DNA from: Costus lasius | Lineage: Eukaryota > Streptophyta > Magnoliopsida > Zingiberales > Costaceae | DNA: 64,000 nucleotides | Reading direction: 5' to 3' | NCBI GenBank assembly: GCA_027563935.2 | Contig: CM050454.1 | Coordinates: 6,848,001-6,912,000 of the forward strand | Part shown: piece after piece, positions 23,225 through 35,473 of the stretch | Position numbering within the stretch: position 1 is the first letter of the stretch | Layout: each line of letters begins with the position of its first letter | Program-made: the position numbers and the translations under genes | Notes under the pieces: generated by a model | The model's database searches: none | Told to the model about the DNA's origin: nothing | The model's input: only the letters and a program-made list of their open reading frames with translations

Positions 23225-26200
23225 TCAGGGGATGGTGAGTTTTGTGCTGGTGGGTGTCTCACTGTAATTTCCCTGCTTCGGAGCTTGCTTTGGTAGTTCC
23301 ATTAGTATCTGAACAACCTCTCTCATCGTCGGGCGTTCAACGCTCTGCTCCTCGACGCAGAGCAGGGCCGCATAGAAGACATGCATGGCCTCATCCAGGG
23401 GAACTGTGAGAAGTCTGGAATCCAGAATCTTGACCACTCCTTCCTTGTTAGAGTCGGTCGTCTTTCTCACCCACTGCACGATGTCAACACCGTCGCCGAA
23501 CTCTCCGACCGGCTTCCTGCCGGTCAACAGCTCCAGAAGCACAACGCCGAAGCTGTAGACATCGCTTTTCTCATCCACCTTCAACGTGTATGCATACTCT
23601 GTTGAAACAAGTTGGAGAACAGCTCAAATATTTTTTTGGTTGAGCTTATAAGTAAAGAGAAATTCAATTCAACAGTGAATGCTACGTTGATCCTCCACAC
23701 AGAAAGTAGTTTAAGAAAAGGCCTGGCAAGTCGGTGAACTTGCAATGTTTTGCCCAATACGAACAGTGTAGATACCTGGGCACCTCAATAAACTAAACTA
23801 TTGCAGAAGCCGCGAACCAGATGAGTCATGGATACTGTGGAAACATTGTTCAATGCCAGCTAAAGAATGCAGAGCAATTGAGTACCTGGAGCGATGTAGC
23901 CGTAGGAGCCGGCGATGGCTGACATGCACTCGGAGGCGCCTGAGTTTTGCAAGAACTTGGCGAGTCCGAAATCAGCAACATGTGCCTCAAAATTTGAATC
24001 AAGCAGGATGTTGTTGGACTTCACATCGCGGTGCAGGATGAGGGGCGAGCAATCGTGGTGGAGGTAGCACAGTCCCTTGGCAGCGTCGATGGCGATCTTG
24101 TACCTCGTGTCCCACAGCAAGTGGCCGCCCTTTTTTCCATGGAGAACCTCACCGAGGCTGCCGTTGGGCATGTACTCGTATACCAAGAGATTGGTCTCAT
24201 GGTTGGAGCAGAATCCGAGGAGCCTCACGATGTGCCGGTGGCGAATCCTCCCAAGAGTTTGTATCTCGGCCGAGAACCCGTGGTCGTGCGGCGAGCCCCG
24301 GCTCATCGCCGGAAGCCGCTTTACCGCAACCTGCTCACCGCTGGGCATGGCCCCCTTGAACACAATGCCGGCTCCGCCCTTACCAATGATGTTCTCCTCC
24401 TTGAGGCAGTCGAGGACGTCGTCGCAGGTGAAATCGAGGCGCTGGAAAGCTGTGAACTTCCACGCCCGGGCCTCGCTTGCCTTCTTCAGTGACCAAGCTT
24501 TGATCATGGCGGCGATGGCGAAGACAATGGAGCAGAAAAGAAGGCCGATGACCAATAGCAGCTTGAAGGAAGCAGAGTGAAGCCCTTTTGAGTGAGTGGA
24601 GCCGGCGCCATTAATCGCAGAGTCGCAGGGGCGGAGATATGGACCGCAGAGATCAGCATTGCCAATGAACGAGCTCGCATTGAAGTAACTGAACTGGCCG
24701 GTGGTGGGGACAAGGCCAGAGAGGTTATTGTAAGCGAAGTCGATCGCCGTTAGGCTTTGCATTGTGGCAATGGATGGTGGAATACTTCCTTGAAGTTGAT
24801 TCCTTGATAAATTGAGGTAGTTTAAGATCCTCATTCTGGCGATCTCAGGTGGAATGCCGCCGGATAACTCGTTGCGGCTGAGGTCCACAAATGTAAGGAG
24901 TTTGCACCGGCTTATTTCCGGCCCAATTGGGCCGGAGAACTGGTTCCCGCTGAAGTCCAGCTTGGAGAGCTCCTGCAGCCTCCAAATCTCCGGCGGAATA
25001 CTGCCAAAGAACTGGTTTTTATTCAAGATAAGCTTCTGTAGGCCGGAGTAGTTGCCAATAGATGGCGGCAGAGGCCCTGTTAGCCGATTGTTGGAGAGGT
25101 TAATCTGGCCGAGGTCCGGCGAGATGTCGGCGGCGCCAGTTTCAGGGAACCTGCCTGTGAGGAGATTATCTTGGAGCTCGATCTGTGAGAGCTTGGGCAG
25201 GCTGAAGAGGCCATCAGGGATTGATCCATTGAGGTAGTTTTCACCCAATCGGATCCTGGTGAGCGACTCGCACCTGCCCAACGTCGATGGTAGTGGGCCG
25301 AAGAGGAAGTTGCCGAGGGCGATGAGGGTTTGCAGCCTGTTAGCGGCGCAGAGGTTCGACGGTAGGGCTCCGGTGAGCTTGTTTGATGATAAGTCGAGGA
25401 GCTGGAGGCGGCCGTTCCGGCCTAGACGCTGGGGAATATCGCCAGTGAAGTTGTTCTCCCAGAGCTGGAGTACCTCCAGAGCCAGCAACTCACCAAGGAA
25501 GTCCGGGATCGACCCGTGGAGCCTGTTGCGGAAAAGGTTGAGCAGGGTCAGGTTATTGAGGTTAGCGAAGGTCGGGGGGATTTCGCCGGCGAGGGCATTG
25601 TTGGATAGATCCATGGATTTGAGGCTGTGCAGGCGGCCTAGCTCCGGAGGGATGTTACCGCCGAGGCCATTCACCTGGAGAAATAGAGTGTCTAGGTTTT
25701 GGAGGTTCCCGAGCTCCGGCGGGATCTCACCGGTGAGGCCGCAATTGGCCATGTCGAGGCGGACAAGAGAAGCGAGGCCTCCAATCGCCTGCGGGATACC
25801 GCCCTCGAAGCTATTGAAGTATCCCAAATAGAGCTCGCGGAGTCGGGTGAGGTTGCCGAGCTCCGGCGGAATAGTGCCGCCGAGCTCGTTTCCGGAGATG
25901 GCGAGGTACTCGAGGAACTCCCACCGGCCGAACTCCGTTGGGATGAAGCCGGTAAAAAAGTTGCCGCCTAGGTGGAGGTGACGGAGGTTAGGTAGCTCGG
26001 CCACCTCCGCCGGAAGGGGGCCAGTGAGGTTGTTGTTGTAGAGGTCGAGGACGAGGAGGCTCTTGAGACGGGCAAGGGCAGAGGGGAAAGAGCCATTCAA
26101 TATATTGTTTGAGAGGTTTAGGTGGCGTAGGTTGGCGAGACGGGAGAGCTCGACGGGGATTGGGCCGGAGAGGTAGTTGGACGCCGCAGAGAGGTTGAGG

Positions 26201-26496
26201 AGGTGATGGAGGCGGCCGACGGCGGGGGAGAGAACGCCGGAGAGGTTGAAGCCAGAAAGATCGAGGGCAACAACGGAACCCCGGAGGTGGTCGCAGACGA
26301 CGCCGGGCCACGAGCAATAGCCGTCGCCGGCGGATGTGTTCCAAGCGGAGAGCGCGGCGGATGGGTCGGCGATGGCAGCTTTTAGTTCAAGCAAGGCGTC
26401 CGCCTCCGCCGCGTTCTCCGCTGCTGCATTCGGTGGCCGGAATGCGAGTAAAAGGAAGAGGAGGAGGAGATGGCAGCGGCCGCCGAGCGACGCCAT
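23225..26496 (-). CDS. BAM1-like: CLAVATA1/BAM-type LRR receptor-like kinase
   Basis: Two exons, 26496-23886 and 23598-23225, give 994 residues, close to BAM1-type length. The 287-bp intron has GT (CCAG|GTACTC) and AG (TTTCAACAG) ends, is in phase 1, and restores the kinase motif GYIAPEYAYT. Order: signal peptide (about 1-26), LRR N-cap with WPGVVCD, about 20 plant-type LRRs (LxGxIPxxLGxLxxL), membrane segment (about 644-664), kinase. The kinase has [14 protein letters not shown]-site lysine K726 (VAVKR), catalytic HRD at 822-824 and DFG at 842-844, so it should be active. Known role of the family: plasma-membrane receptors for CLE peptides that control meristem size and vascular/anther development. 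Paralogue identity (BAM1, BAM2 or other) needs a tree. Exon 1 is strikingly GC-rich. Confidence 0.95.
23599..23885 (-). other. intron of the BAM-type kinase gene
   Basis: A 287-bp AT-rich intron between the APE and EYAYT codons of the activation segment. Without splicing, exon 1 would read a few residues into the intron and stop at 23860, inside the kinase domain. Confidence 0.93.
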
Positions 26497-28875
26497 TGCC
26501 TTGTTCTCTGCTCTCTCTTTCGCTGGGTCGTGCTGTGTGGAATGAGTGAGTGTCCGGTGGAGGGCGTGGGTTTTATGGGGAATTTAATATAATTTTGCTT
26601 TTCGAAAAATGGACTTCAAATTATTTTATTTGAATAATTATTTGAGTTTTTGTGGGGTCCAGGGTTGATCCAATCGAGAATCTGGGTTGGAGGGCAGTGT
26701 TTCTTATTCGCTCTCATGCGTAAGATCGGAAATTGGAAGAGATGTGGTGAGTTTTGATTCTAGTGAAGGAGGGAAATGTGATTGCGATGTGGTTAAGCTC
26801 GTGATACAAATTTTGGCAGGGGTGAAATCAGAAGATTGACCTCGCAAATCTAGGCGTTCAGTGCAAGTTTAATTGCCATCTCAATATACATGAGTGCAAG
26901 CATAAGATTGAAATAAGATGAGGATTAGGTCTTGTCATCTTCATGTTGTGTGTAGAGGTCTGCGCTTGCTGCTACTTGATGGAGAGTTATGATGATCAAA
27001 CTCTAATAAGAATGTGAGTTACTGGTATTGGAATTTAAAGTGAGTCCTTATTAAAAGTCATGGCTCTTCTCAAAATAGTTGATTGTCTTTATAAATTGTA
27101 TGAGTAAAACATTAGTATAATTTTCTACAAAAGGAGAATTTTAAGTGCATGAGATTTTGACATTCAATGAAGAGTGATCTAGATTAATATTGTACTGAAT
27201 GATACCTAAGTTTGAAGTTTAGAGTCTTTCAACATAATTAAGTGATAAGGAATGGATGTGTCATGTGTATGAGCTATTATTCTCATAGTTTGATCATTAT
27301 CAATGTGTAAGTCACCATTGAGTTCAAGCATTTGCACTATTTTATACTTAATGCCAATTTTAACGTCAATATGGTTTAGAAGGCAAGCACCAACCAAGTT
27401 GTGCATCTATTCAAGGTCAAGAAATATTTAGATTTGAGTTAGTTGACTTTGTTGACGTAGAACATAAAATCAATTCAATTCGATGGTAAGGATTATAATG
27501 AAGAAAATTTGATGTTGGTTTGGTTATTAAATGTTAATTCTAGCTACTTGTTATCTAAAAACTCATTGCCATACAAGACAACTGTATTTTTTTTTTCACC
27601 TTTTCTAATAAAATATTATTTATATAGTATATTAATATATTTTTTAAAAATAAATGATTTGTAATTGTAATGATAAGAAGTGAAAGGCCAAAAACAATGT
27701 CTTGATTTGGCATGATTTTAAAATATTTCTTCTTTCAACACATTGAGTTCTATCCACAAGCATCGATCTTTGAGTCCCTCGATATTGGAATTTTGTTTTG
27801 GATTGCTTAGGGAAAGGGAAAAAAAGAAAAAAAAAGTTAAAAGAACGAGATATGAATCTTGTTTTGGGACTTGACTTTTGATTGTTGTTTGTTTTGATGG
27901 CATCTTTTTGGGCTCTGGCTTTTTTTCTTTTTTCTTTTTTTATGTAGAAAAGGCAGTCAATAATTGAAAATCTTAATAGCATACGACTTTTGAATATCTT
28001 TATCGCCATATTTATGATGAACCAAGATCAATTAGGTCAAAAGGTTTCAAAAAAATTTTTTTTATTTGCTACAATGACCATCCTAAAATTTGGGAAACCT
28101 TCCCTAACACAGCTGATTCTATATTAGATAAAAGTCAAATACTCAAATCTCTCAACTTCCTGTCATCCAGTTAATCCAGTAGAGGAGATTTGGGAGCCGA
28201 GTTGGCAACAAACCTAAAGTCAAACAGTTCCAAACCCAAGTGTGCGCAATCAAAGCTCATAAATTGTTGTTGTCGAGTGAGTCAAAGAGGCGATTCAAGC
28301 GCTGCCTCGACTGACGCCCTTCTCTTGTCTTCTGGCCTTGGCATGCTGCAAAACTTCACACAATCCCAGAATCTCCGGGTCACCAAACTCAATCTGCTCA
28401 CCTGCGTTGGAGAAGTCAAAACCTGAAGCATTAAACATGCACACACCTCAAATCCATGGTTCAGGCTCAAAGAAACACAATGTTGTGAGTCAACTGCTGT
28501 ATACTCGCAAGGATTTTAATGGTGCCCCTGCTGGATGCATGCTGTCCAGTGGTGCACATCGATGCAGGATAGGATTAAAAAAGAAAAGAAATGGTTGCAG
28601 TAAGTTGCAGTGTTGTCTATCAATGTTGATCCTCTTGACTTCATGTTCTAACGCTAATGAGCCCAATTTGCATTCATCATCACCACCACCAGAGGAAGTA
28701 CAAAGGATCACATGTAAAAGGGCAGCAAGGGAGAAGTAGCCATCTTTACTGGCAGATTCTCAGTGATTCAGTCCAGCTTCACTGAACAAACACAAGCTAT
28801 TATGAGCATCTGATGAGCTCGGCAATGAAACTGCCTGTCCTCTGGCTAAGGTCAAGTCCAGATGACTGATGACCC
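26497..28875. other. intergenic, upstream of the kinase gene
   Basis: AT-rich sequence that should hold the promoter of the minus-strand receptor kinase just above 26,500. No TATA box can be assigned with confidence. At 28,315-28,414 a minus-strand open piece after a good acceptor (CCAACGCAG) reads EQIEFGDPEILGLCEVLQHA in one phase. It may be an alternative last exon of the neighbouring unknown gene. Confidence 0.4.
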
Positions 28876-31800
28876 CTAAAATACATCTTCCCCTTGTTTT
28901 AGGTAATATGCCAGAACAGAGATGGCTTCCAGATAAGAGTCCCCCTGACGATTAGGTTCAATAAAGAATGGAATGGAGATGCACTCTGCACTCATCAAGG
29001 AAATTTACACATGCAGTTGGTACCAACTTCAGACTGGATGGGGGCAGCAACCTCTACAAAACTGCTTGCATCACTCTATTTATTGTTTGGGTTCGAAAGC
29101 TCTCCACATATGAAGTTTGGCTGAAATCCTTGCAAGTATGGAGTTGTCTGTGTGTGATCGAATCTGCAGAAATTTGTGCTTCTGTAGTAATGTTAAAAGA
29201 GTTAGCCATGAAAAGAAGGCAAAGATTTATATCCTTGCATGAGGAAAAAAGAGCTACTCAAACAGACTAAACTATTTGTCACTATTATAATCCTGTTTAT
29301 GGAAGATCCAAATATGAGATAGTGATCAAACTCTTTAAGAGCTTGGAAGCAATACATGCAAGCATCTATATCCTGCATAGTGCTCAGCGTACTCAAATCT
29401 GCAAAAGTTTTTGCGGTTCTAAAATGGACAAAAGTTCAGTATCCCTGCAAAGTTAAAGGCATACTATATAAAGTAGAATGCAACGTGAAGCCTGTTGTAA
29501 AGTTGTAAGCACATCTCCTCATGTGCCTTCATGTGGCTCACAAGCTTTTGAATTTGTGAAAGCTCAATCGAGGACCACTCGAGTTATGTTAATCTTAGAT
29601 TGGTGATCCAAATTGTTACAGTTGCTTCTTGCAAATAGATGTAGTGGTGTTCATATTGGTATATGCATAAAGGTTTGTCAGCCTCTGCAAGACTGGCTTG
29701 CATTCTGATTTTAAAGATCCATGTGAATCCTTCACTAGAAAAGGGATTACTGATGTCCCATGTAGATACCCTAAGTTGCACAGGACCTGTTTCGGAAATA
29801 TAGACATAGAAGAAACACAGAGAAACAGTTCCAGGGTTCTAAAATTATATCCGTGTATGATTTTGTACATCCCTTTCTTCTTTAATCTTCCACTGGTTGC
29901 TATCTGGAAGAACTTGGTGTCATTGACCTTAGATCTTTGCATCAAGATTTCAGTCCTCCTTAGCTAGAAAGGTTTCAAAGTTTCACACAGCTATGACATC
30001 CTATTCAGCTCATTACAACTGAGGAGCGATTTCTCTAACAATAATTTCTGCTAACCTTGACTTTGCCTGCTGTTTTCGTTTCTCCATTCTTCAGCTTGCT
30101 CAGAGCTGCCTCAAATTCTCACGTTAGGTGATGCGTGGAGTTAATTTATTGATTGACAAGTACATGCACCAGTCTTGAAATATCCAGGGTGCACCAGTGT
30201 CCATCATTATGTTATAGTTATAACATAACATAACATAATATTACTTAACTTTTGTTTTATGGATTGATTGATGTAGATCCGTTCACAGGTACTACGGTCA
30301 TAACTTTTGTTTCTTGGATTATTGTACATACACCATTCTATTTTACTCAGAGGGTATGCAAAATTGATTGTGCATCGACAAAAGAACATGTTTCCATTAG
30401 AATCTTAAATAATTTGATATGTAAATGGACAGAGGGTGGCAAGCAACTCAATTATGTTCTCACTATGAGAATTGTCACCTCTTGAGCAGAGGTATTTGTA
30501 TCAGTCCACTATTCCTTCAACATCAGAATGAACATCCATGGACGATCGGCCTTGGAGTTCACTAAGTGAGTGGCTGCTAGAAATCAAACAAAGGATCATA
30601 CCATGATTTCAACTGCATGTAAGTATTGCATCGATTAGATCCCTATGGAAGAGGGTGAATAGCTTGTGTTTGGATGCAATGTTGTCTTTGTGGCTCTAGT
30701 AACATAATTATGTTTCCTAAATTCGATGGTTGTTAGAGGTAAAAGACACCATTTACTCATCATCTTGCATTTAACAATATTGTGATCAGCGGGCATTTTT
30801 GTTCCTTGAGTCATTTAACATTGAAGTCTTCATCCTCTGAGATAGGTAAAAGAGGAGTAAGAGCTTTAACTGATATTGCCACAACTTGACATCCAAGCTC
30901 AGAGTAAGGAAATTTGATTGACAGCATCCAGTCTGCCTTTTCTTTCGGCTTCATGGCATTAGCAAAAGAAGCATAATGGGAGGAGGGGATTGCCACATGC
31001 ATCAAGGCAACATGATTGCAACGATCTCCTTCAACAGCAGTTTCAACAAGTGGGGGTTAGCGTCCTAACTATTTTTTATAATAGTTGTTTTATTATGTTG
31101 TGGTATAGCATCTTGATTGTCATGTTTCTATTTCTGCCCTAATTGGAACGTATCTCTATCTATTAATCGACTCAGCTAAGAATTGTCTCATTGATTTACT
31201 AGGACACATCTTTCACAATGAAAAAAATATTATAAGAACCACAAGTAATGCTTGTTCATGTTAGGATACTGAGCAAAGACTATGCGCCAAAACACCTTGG
31301 TATGTCTTACCCAAGTTTTATAAATTGTAGACAAATTTTCTGAAACATAATAAACATAGGAAATACACAAGCACATTCATAAAAGCTTCCTTGATACGTT
31401 TGGTAGAACATTTTAGCAGAAAGATTTCAACTGAAAGATGCTGAGTATGTTAGCTCCACAATGACTATGTTGCTAAGGTAATTGGACAAAACTAGATGGG
31501 GAGCCGAACACAGCTGGTTGAATTGAAGAAGAGGGATCCCTCACTAGATTGGGCATGCTGTGCCAGAGATATATCCCATTCAAGCAGATGCAGTAAGCAC
31601 TGCACACTATCATAAAAGCTTAATCCCCAAAATAGCATTATCATATGATAAGAAACAAAGAACAGAAAACAAAAAGTCTTCTGTGATTTCTCTTAGAAAA
31701 GTTCAGTGGCAATTAATGAATAAATAGCATTTAATCAAACTCCAGGGGGCAGTGAAACATGCCATGGTAATAGCACAATCCATAGAATATAACTATCATC

Positions 31801-32330
31801 TGATAAGAAAAAAAAATCTAGAAGACAAGAGTGCTAAGTGATTACTATGAGAAAACTTCAGTTGTAATTAGTGGTTTAAAGATCAACAAGGTGCCGACTG
31901 AGCAAGATCACAGAACTTATGAAACTAGCAATGCCTGATCCAGAAGACAACGTACTAAGAAGATTAAACACTTGAGGTGGTTCCCTATTGATCTCAAAGC
32001 TCTCCAGATTGCAGAGAGTACACATATAGATACCAAGTGAAGTCATATTAACCAGTCCTTTTTGCAAAAAAAAAAAAAAAATTGATCTCTCTTCTTTTAT
32101 GACGTTACAATAACAATAGAGGAAACATCCTTGGAAACAACGTTGGGACTTAGTAGAAGAATAACCAAAATATACTAGTGTTCAATTCTAAGCATGAAAA
32201 TAATGTCTTGGGGATGACACTCACCATCAAAGATTCAGCCCAGCCAACATGACGACCATGGCGCGAAACTCTAATCTCGCATGACAAGGAACCTCGAAAT
32301 CTAGCATCCAATGGATCTTTGTGTTTGTCG
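28876..32330 (-). CDS. unrecognised multi-exon gene, 3' part (model from splice phases)
   Basis: Six minus-strand exon candidates fit together by splice signals and phase: 32330-32225 (TTTCAG acceptor, GTGAGT donor; RFRGSLSCEIRVSRHGRHVG), 31599-31545 (LLHLLEWDISLAQHAQS), 31028-30820 (KFPYSELGCQVVAISVKALT), 30109-30056 (AALSKLKNGETKTAGKVK), 29577-29485 (IELSQIQKLVSHMKAHEEM) and 28944-28876 (YLEAISVLAYYLKQGEDVF, then TAG). Exon ends agree in phase throughout. Weak points: some acceptors (GTTGAAG, ATTTGAG, CTCGAG) are poor, and another open piece near 30,555-30,488 may be an exon. The 5' exons, including the start, are not found. I do not recognise the protein. The penultimate exon looks helical, perhaps coiled coil. 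Confidence 0.45.
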
Positions 32331-33158
32331 CTGAAATAATGATCGTTCAGAAGTAGAGAAGGAAAGGAATTTCTCGGAGTTGGCGAGTCATTGCTAACTT
32401 GGTTGGAATTATATCAAATTGAACAGTTTATAAATAGATTAAATTAGATAAATTCAATTAATAAATGGATTAAATTTAGTTAAGGCCAAATTACTATCAT
32501 TCACATCAATCATCTGGAGTGTGCAAAGACAAAACTCAAAATGATTCTTTAACAGTATCAATATCCTAAATGTATCTCAGCCCAATAGCTTCATTTAAAA
32601 GTTGACATTTTTTGCAATCGTAATCTAGCTTCTTGTTTTATTCTTAATTTGTCCTTTTTATGATTTTCTTTTCTTTTGTGTAATATTGTTTTTTTTCTCT
32701 TGAATGAAATTGTCCAATCTAGCCTTCCAGACTTTTGCAGTCCAGTCCTATAATTGCCAAATGAATTTGCTGAAAATAAACATAACTTGCCGAACCGCGC
32801 CACTGTATATTCTTTAGTCATAAGCAAATCTAAATAGATTTTATATTAGGTTTTCCAATCTTATTACACACGGCAGTCAACACCTTTTCAGCTGTAATCT
32901 TATCACACATTGCTTAAGTCAAGGTGGACAAGAACCAAAGAAATCGGTAACCCAGGAACAAAGATCACATACGATTCTTGAAAAAAACAAAATTCCTAGG
33001 TAGTGTCCTCACCCACCAATTTTCTTCGTGAATGTAAATTTTAAAGCAATGTTGACATTACTCTTGCTTTAAGATGCTGCTTTTTTATCTATGATTTTTA
33101 ATTAAGTAATAGTATAAGTGGTTGATATAAACAAGCCATTCCAACTTCCTACTCTCAC

Positions 33159-33166
33159 TATATAAG
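33159..33166 (+). promoter_or_regulatory. candidate TATA box
   Basis: TATATAAG in the context TCACTATATAAGCC, close to the plant TATA consensus, followed within 30 bases by a pyrimidine-rich stretch as in plant 5' leaders. No downstream reading frame is visible, so the transcript, if any, is unknown. Confidence 0.4.
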
Positions 33167-33189
33167 CCTTCCTTCTCTCCCTCCTCCCT

Positions 33190-34130
33190 TGCATTATGTT
33201 TTCTTTGATCCACTTTTGGGTCTTTGATTAGGTACGCTTCTCTTTTTTTTTTCTCCCTCCTTTTTCTTTGTTCAAATATTTAAGTTCGATGTAAGTTTGG
33301 TGGGTTCCTTGATTTTCTTTTTATTTTTCCTCCCCGATCAGCTGATTGGATGCATTGTGGCCATAGACTGGATGAGATTTTTTTAGGCTATTTGTTTTGT
33401 TCAGAATTGAGATGTTTCTTCTTCTTTATTTTCTTGCATTATGTTTTCTTTGATCTACTTCTGGGGCATCAATTAGGTGTGCTTCTCTTCTCTAGTTCTC
33501 TTTCTCCCTCGTTTTTTAAATTCAAATCTTCGAGCTTGATCTTGTATCAGTGTATGTTCAAAAGGTTCTTGCTTCGATCTAAGAGAGATGTGATTTATTT
33601 TTGTTTGATTTGAGCAGAATCCTCAATTTTCTTTCTTTTGCTTCCTGATCGGTAGGTTTTGATGGGATGCATTGCCACCATTAGATTGGATGAGATTTCT
33701 TTAGGTTATCTGTTTTGTTTGAAATCCGGATGCTGCTTCTTCTTAATTTTTTTTTATCCATTTTAGGGCTTCAATTAGGTATGCTTCTCTTCTTTTTCTC
33801 TCTTTTTTGTTGATTCAAATTTTTGAGCTTCATCTTGTACATTCAGTGGGTTTCTTGCTTTGACCTAAATGAGACGTGATTTATTTTTGTTTGAATCGAG
33901 CGGGATCCTCAATTTTTTTTTCTTTTGCTTCCCGATTATTAGGTTATGATGGACTGCTATATTGCCATTGGACAAGATGAGATTTTTTAGGTTATTTGTT
34001 TTGTTCGGAATTCAGTTGTTTTTTTTTGCATTATGTTTTCTTTGATCCACTTTTGGGGGTTTCTCTTATTTGTTTTCCTTTTTTTTAATCAAATCTTTGA
34101 GCACATTCTTGTACATTTGGTGGGTTTCTT
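33190..34130 (+). repeat. degenerate tandem repeat of a leader/intron-like T-rich unit
   Basis: About three to four diverged units of 245-316 bp. Shared blocks include GCATTATGTTTTCTTTGATC (33191, 33436, 34028), ATTAGGT-ATGCTTCTC-like splice-donor-like sites (GT at 33232, 33477, 33779) and a GGATGAGATTTTTTTAGG block (about 33,372, 33,688, 33,975). Nothing is coding. Confidence 0.7.
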
Positions 34131-34316
34131 GCTTCGGTCCAAAGGAGATGTGATTTGTTATGAATTTAAATTTCAGCTCAAGTTTTTATTAGGGATTGAA
34201 TTATAAATTTGTAAAAGTAGTTTGCTTCGGTCAAAGGAGATGTGATTTGTTATGAATTAAAAATTTCAGCTCAAGTTTTTATTAGGGACTGAATTGTAAT
34301 CTTGTAAAAGTAGTAG
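34131..34316 (+). repeat. 93-bp tandem duplication
   Basis: Two adjacent near-identical copies starting GCTTCGGTC (34131 and 34224), each with GGAGATGTGATTTGTTATGA and TTTCAGCTCAAGTTTTTATT. They differ by a few substitutions and small indels. Confidence 0.8.
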
Positions 34317-34639
34317 AATGAAATGAAAATAAATTGTAATTCTAGAATTCTCTACCATTCATGCGGCAGCAACAAAGATAAAGAAAATAAATAGGGTGAC
34401 TTGTAATTAAAGGAAACTAGAGTCGAGAAAATGCTATTCCATAGTCGAAAAATTTTGTCAGAAGGGTAGTAGGGTGCCCTCATCGCAAAGACATGAATTG
34501 CAAAGTGGAGATGCTAATCTCAAAGTCGAGTCAACGTTCACGAACTTTGATTAATGTACACGAAAATTTAATCACTATTTAATCTTGATTTAAAAGTCAA
34601 CCTATACAAAATCAGTTAACGCATATGAATTTCTGGCGA

Positions 34640-34865
34640 ATTACATGAAAACTAATATTATTATACGAAATTATGAGCGAATTATACGAAAACTAAGTAG
34701 ATTATATGAAAACTAAAATTATTATACAAAATTCTAAGCGGATTACATGAAAATGAGTGGGATTACATGAAAATTAGGTGAGATTATACGAAAACTGGGT
34801 AGGATTACATAAAAATTTAGGTAAATTACATGAAATTTTGGATTATTATACGAAATTTTGATGAA
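34640..34865. repeat. short degenerate tandem repeats, ATTATACGAAAACTARG type
   Basis: At least ten diverged copies of a roughly 20-25-bp unit (ATTATACGAAAAC, ATTACATGAAAAT and similar) lie head to tail. No function is visible. Confidence 0.65.
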
Positions 34866-35473
34866 GAATAAAATCATGTGAGTTGATTAGTTTTCGTATA
34901 AGTTGACTTTAAAATTAGAGTTAAAGAGTAATTAAATTTTTATGTATATTAACTTATATTTATATAAGTTGACTTTATTTTAAAAATTTTTAAAAAATTA
35001 AAATTCATATACATAAGATAAAGACACTTTACTGCAGATTCGGCAGAAAGGCCACAACATTTGTCACTTTTGGAAGCTGGGTTAAAGAAGAGTGGAATGC
35101 AAAAGAAAGGAAATCGAGGGATTGTTTTCATTTTATTTCTGAAAAGTAGGCCATATCTTGTGCGCGAGCAAAACAGACGGGCACGGAAAAAGAAGGGAGG
35201 TGTGAGTGAGTGATGATGTCTGAGGCAAGAGTGGGCGGTGGGCATTTGGGGAGAGAGGGGCAGGTGGATGGCGGAATGGATAACTATTGTCAGATGATCT
35301 AACGCTTTCAATGACGCCGGAATTCTGAATTGCTGCTTGCAGGCATTTGAAGTGAATCTCGAATAATCCTTTATGTCAAGTCAAAAAAAAAAACAAAACA
35401 AGTTAGAAAAAAAAAACATTATACATTAGATTAGTAAATTTATATATTTTAAGTGTATATAATGATCACAAAC

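Larger units (their letters stand above)
32331..35473. other. AT-rich intergenic/intronic sequence with T-rich repeats
   Basis: No coding frame of note. It should include the missing 5' exons of the unknown minus-strand gene, or its promoter, but I cannot place them. It holds the TATA-plus-repeat region at 33,158-34,316 and a zone of short degenerate repeats at 34,640-34,865. Confidence 0.5.

Noticed and set aside
23860..26496. Plus-strand open frames across the receptor kinase (for example 24031-24492, 25259-25831)
   Set aside because: They are shadows of the GC-rich minus-strand exon; the minus frame has full LRR and kinase motifs and correct splicing.
28315..28414. Alternative last exon of the unknown gene (EQIEFGDPEILGLCEVLQHA)
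   Set aside because: It has a good acceptor but needs a different phase from the preceding exon in my model; kept as a note rather than a feature.
28968..29270. 100-codon plus-strand frame
   Set aside because: No codon pattern or motif supports it and it runs antisense to the region of the spliced minus-strand gene.
29700..29900. Segment with CCCTAAGTTGCACAGGACC, reminiscent of a widespread plant interspersed repeat
   Set aside because: The match is from memory of a short phrase only, and no borders, boxes or target duplication could be found.
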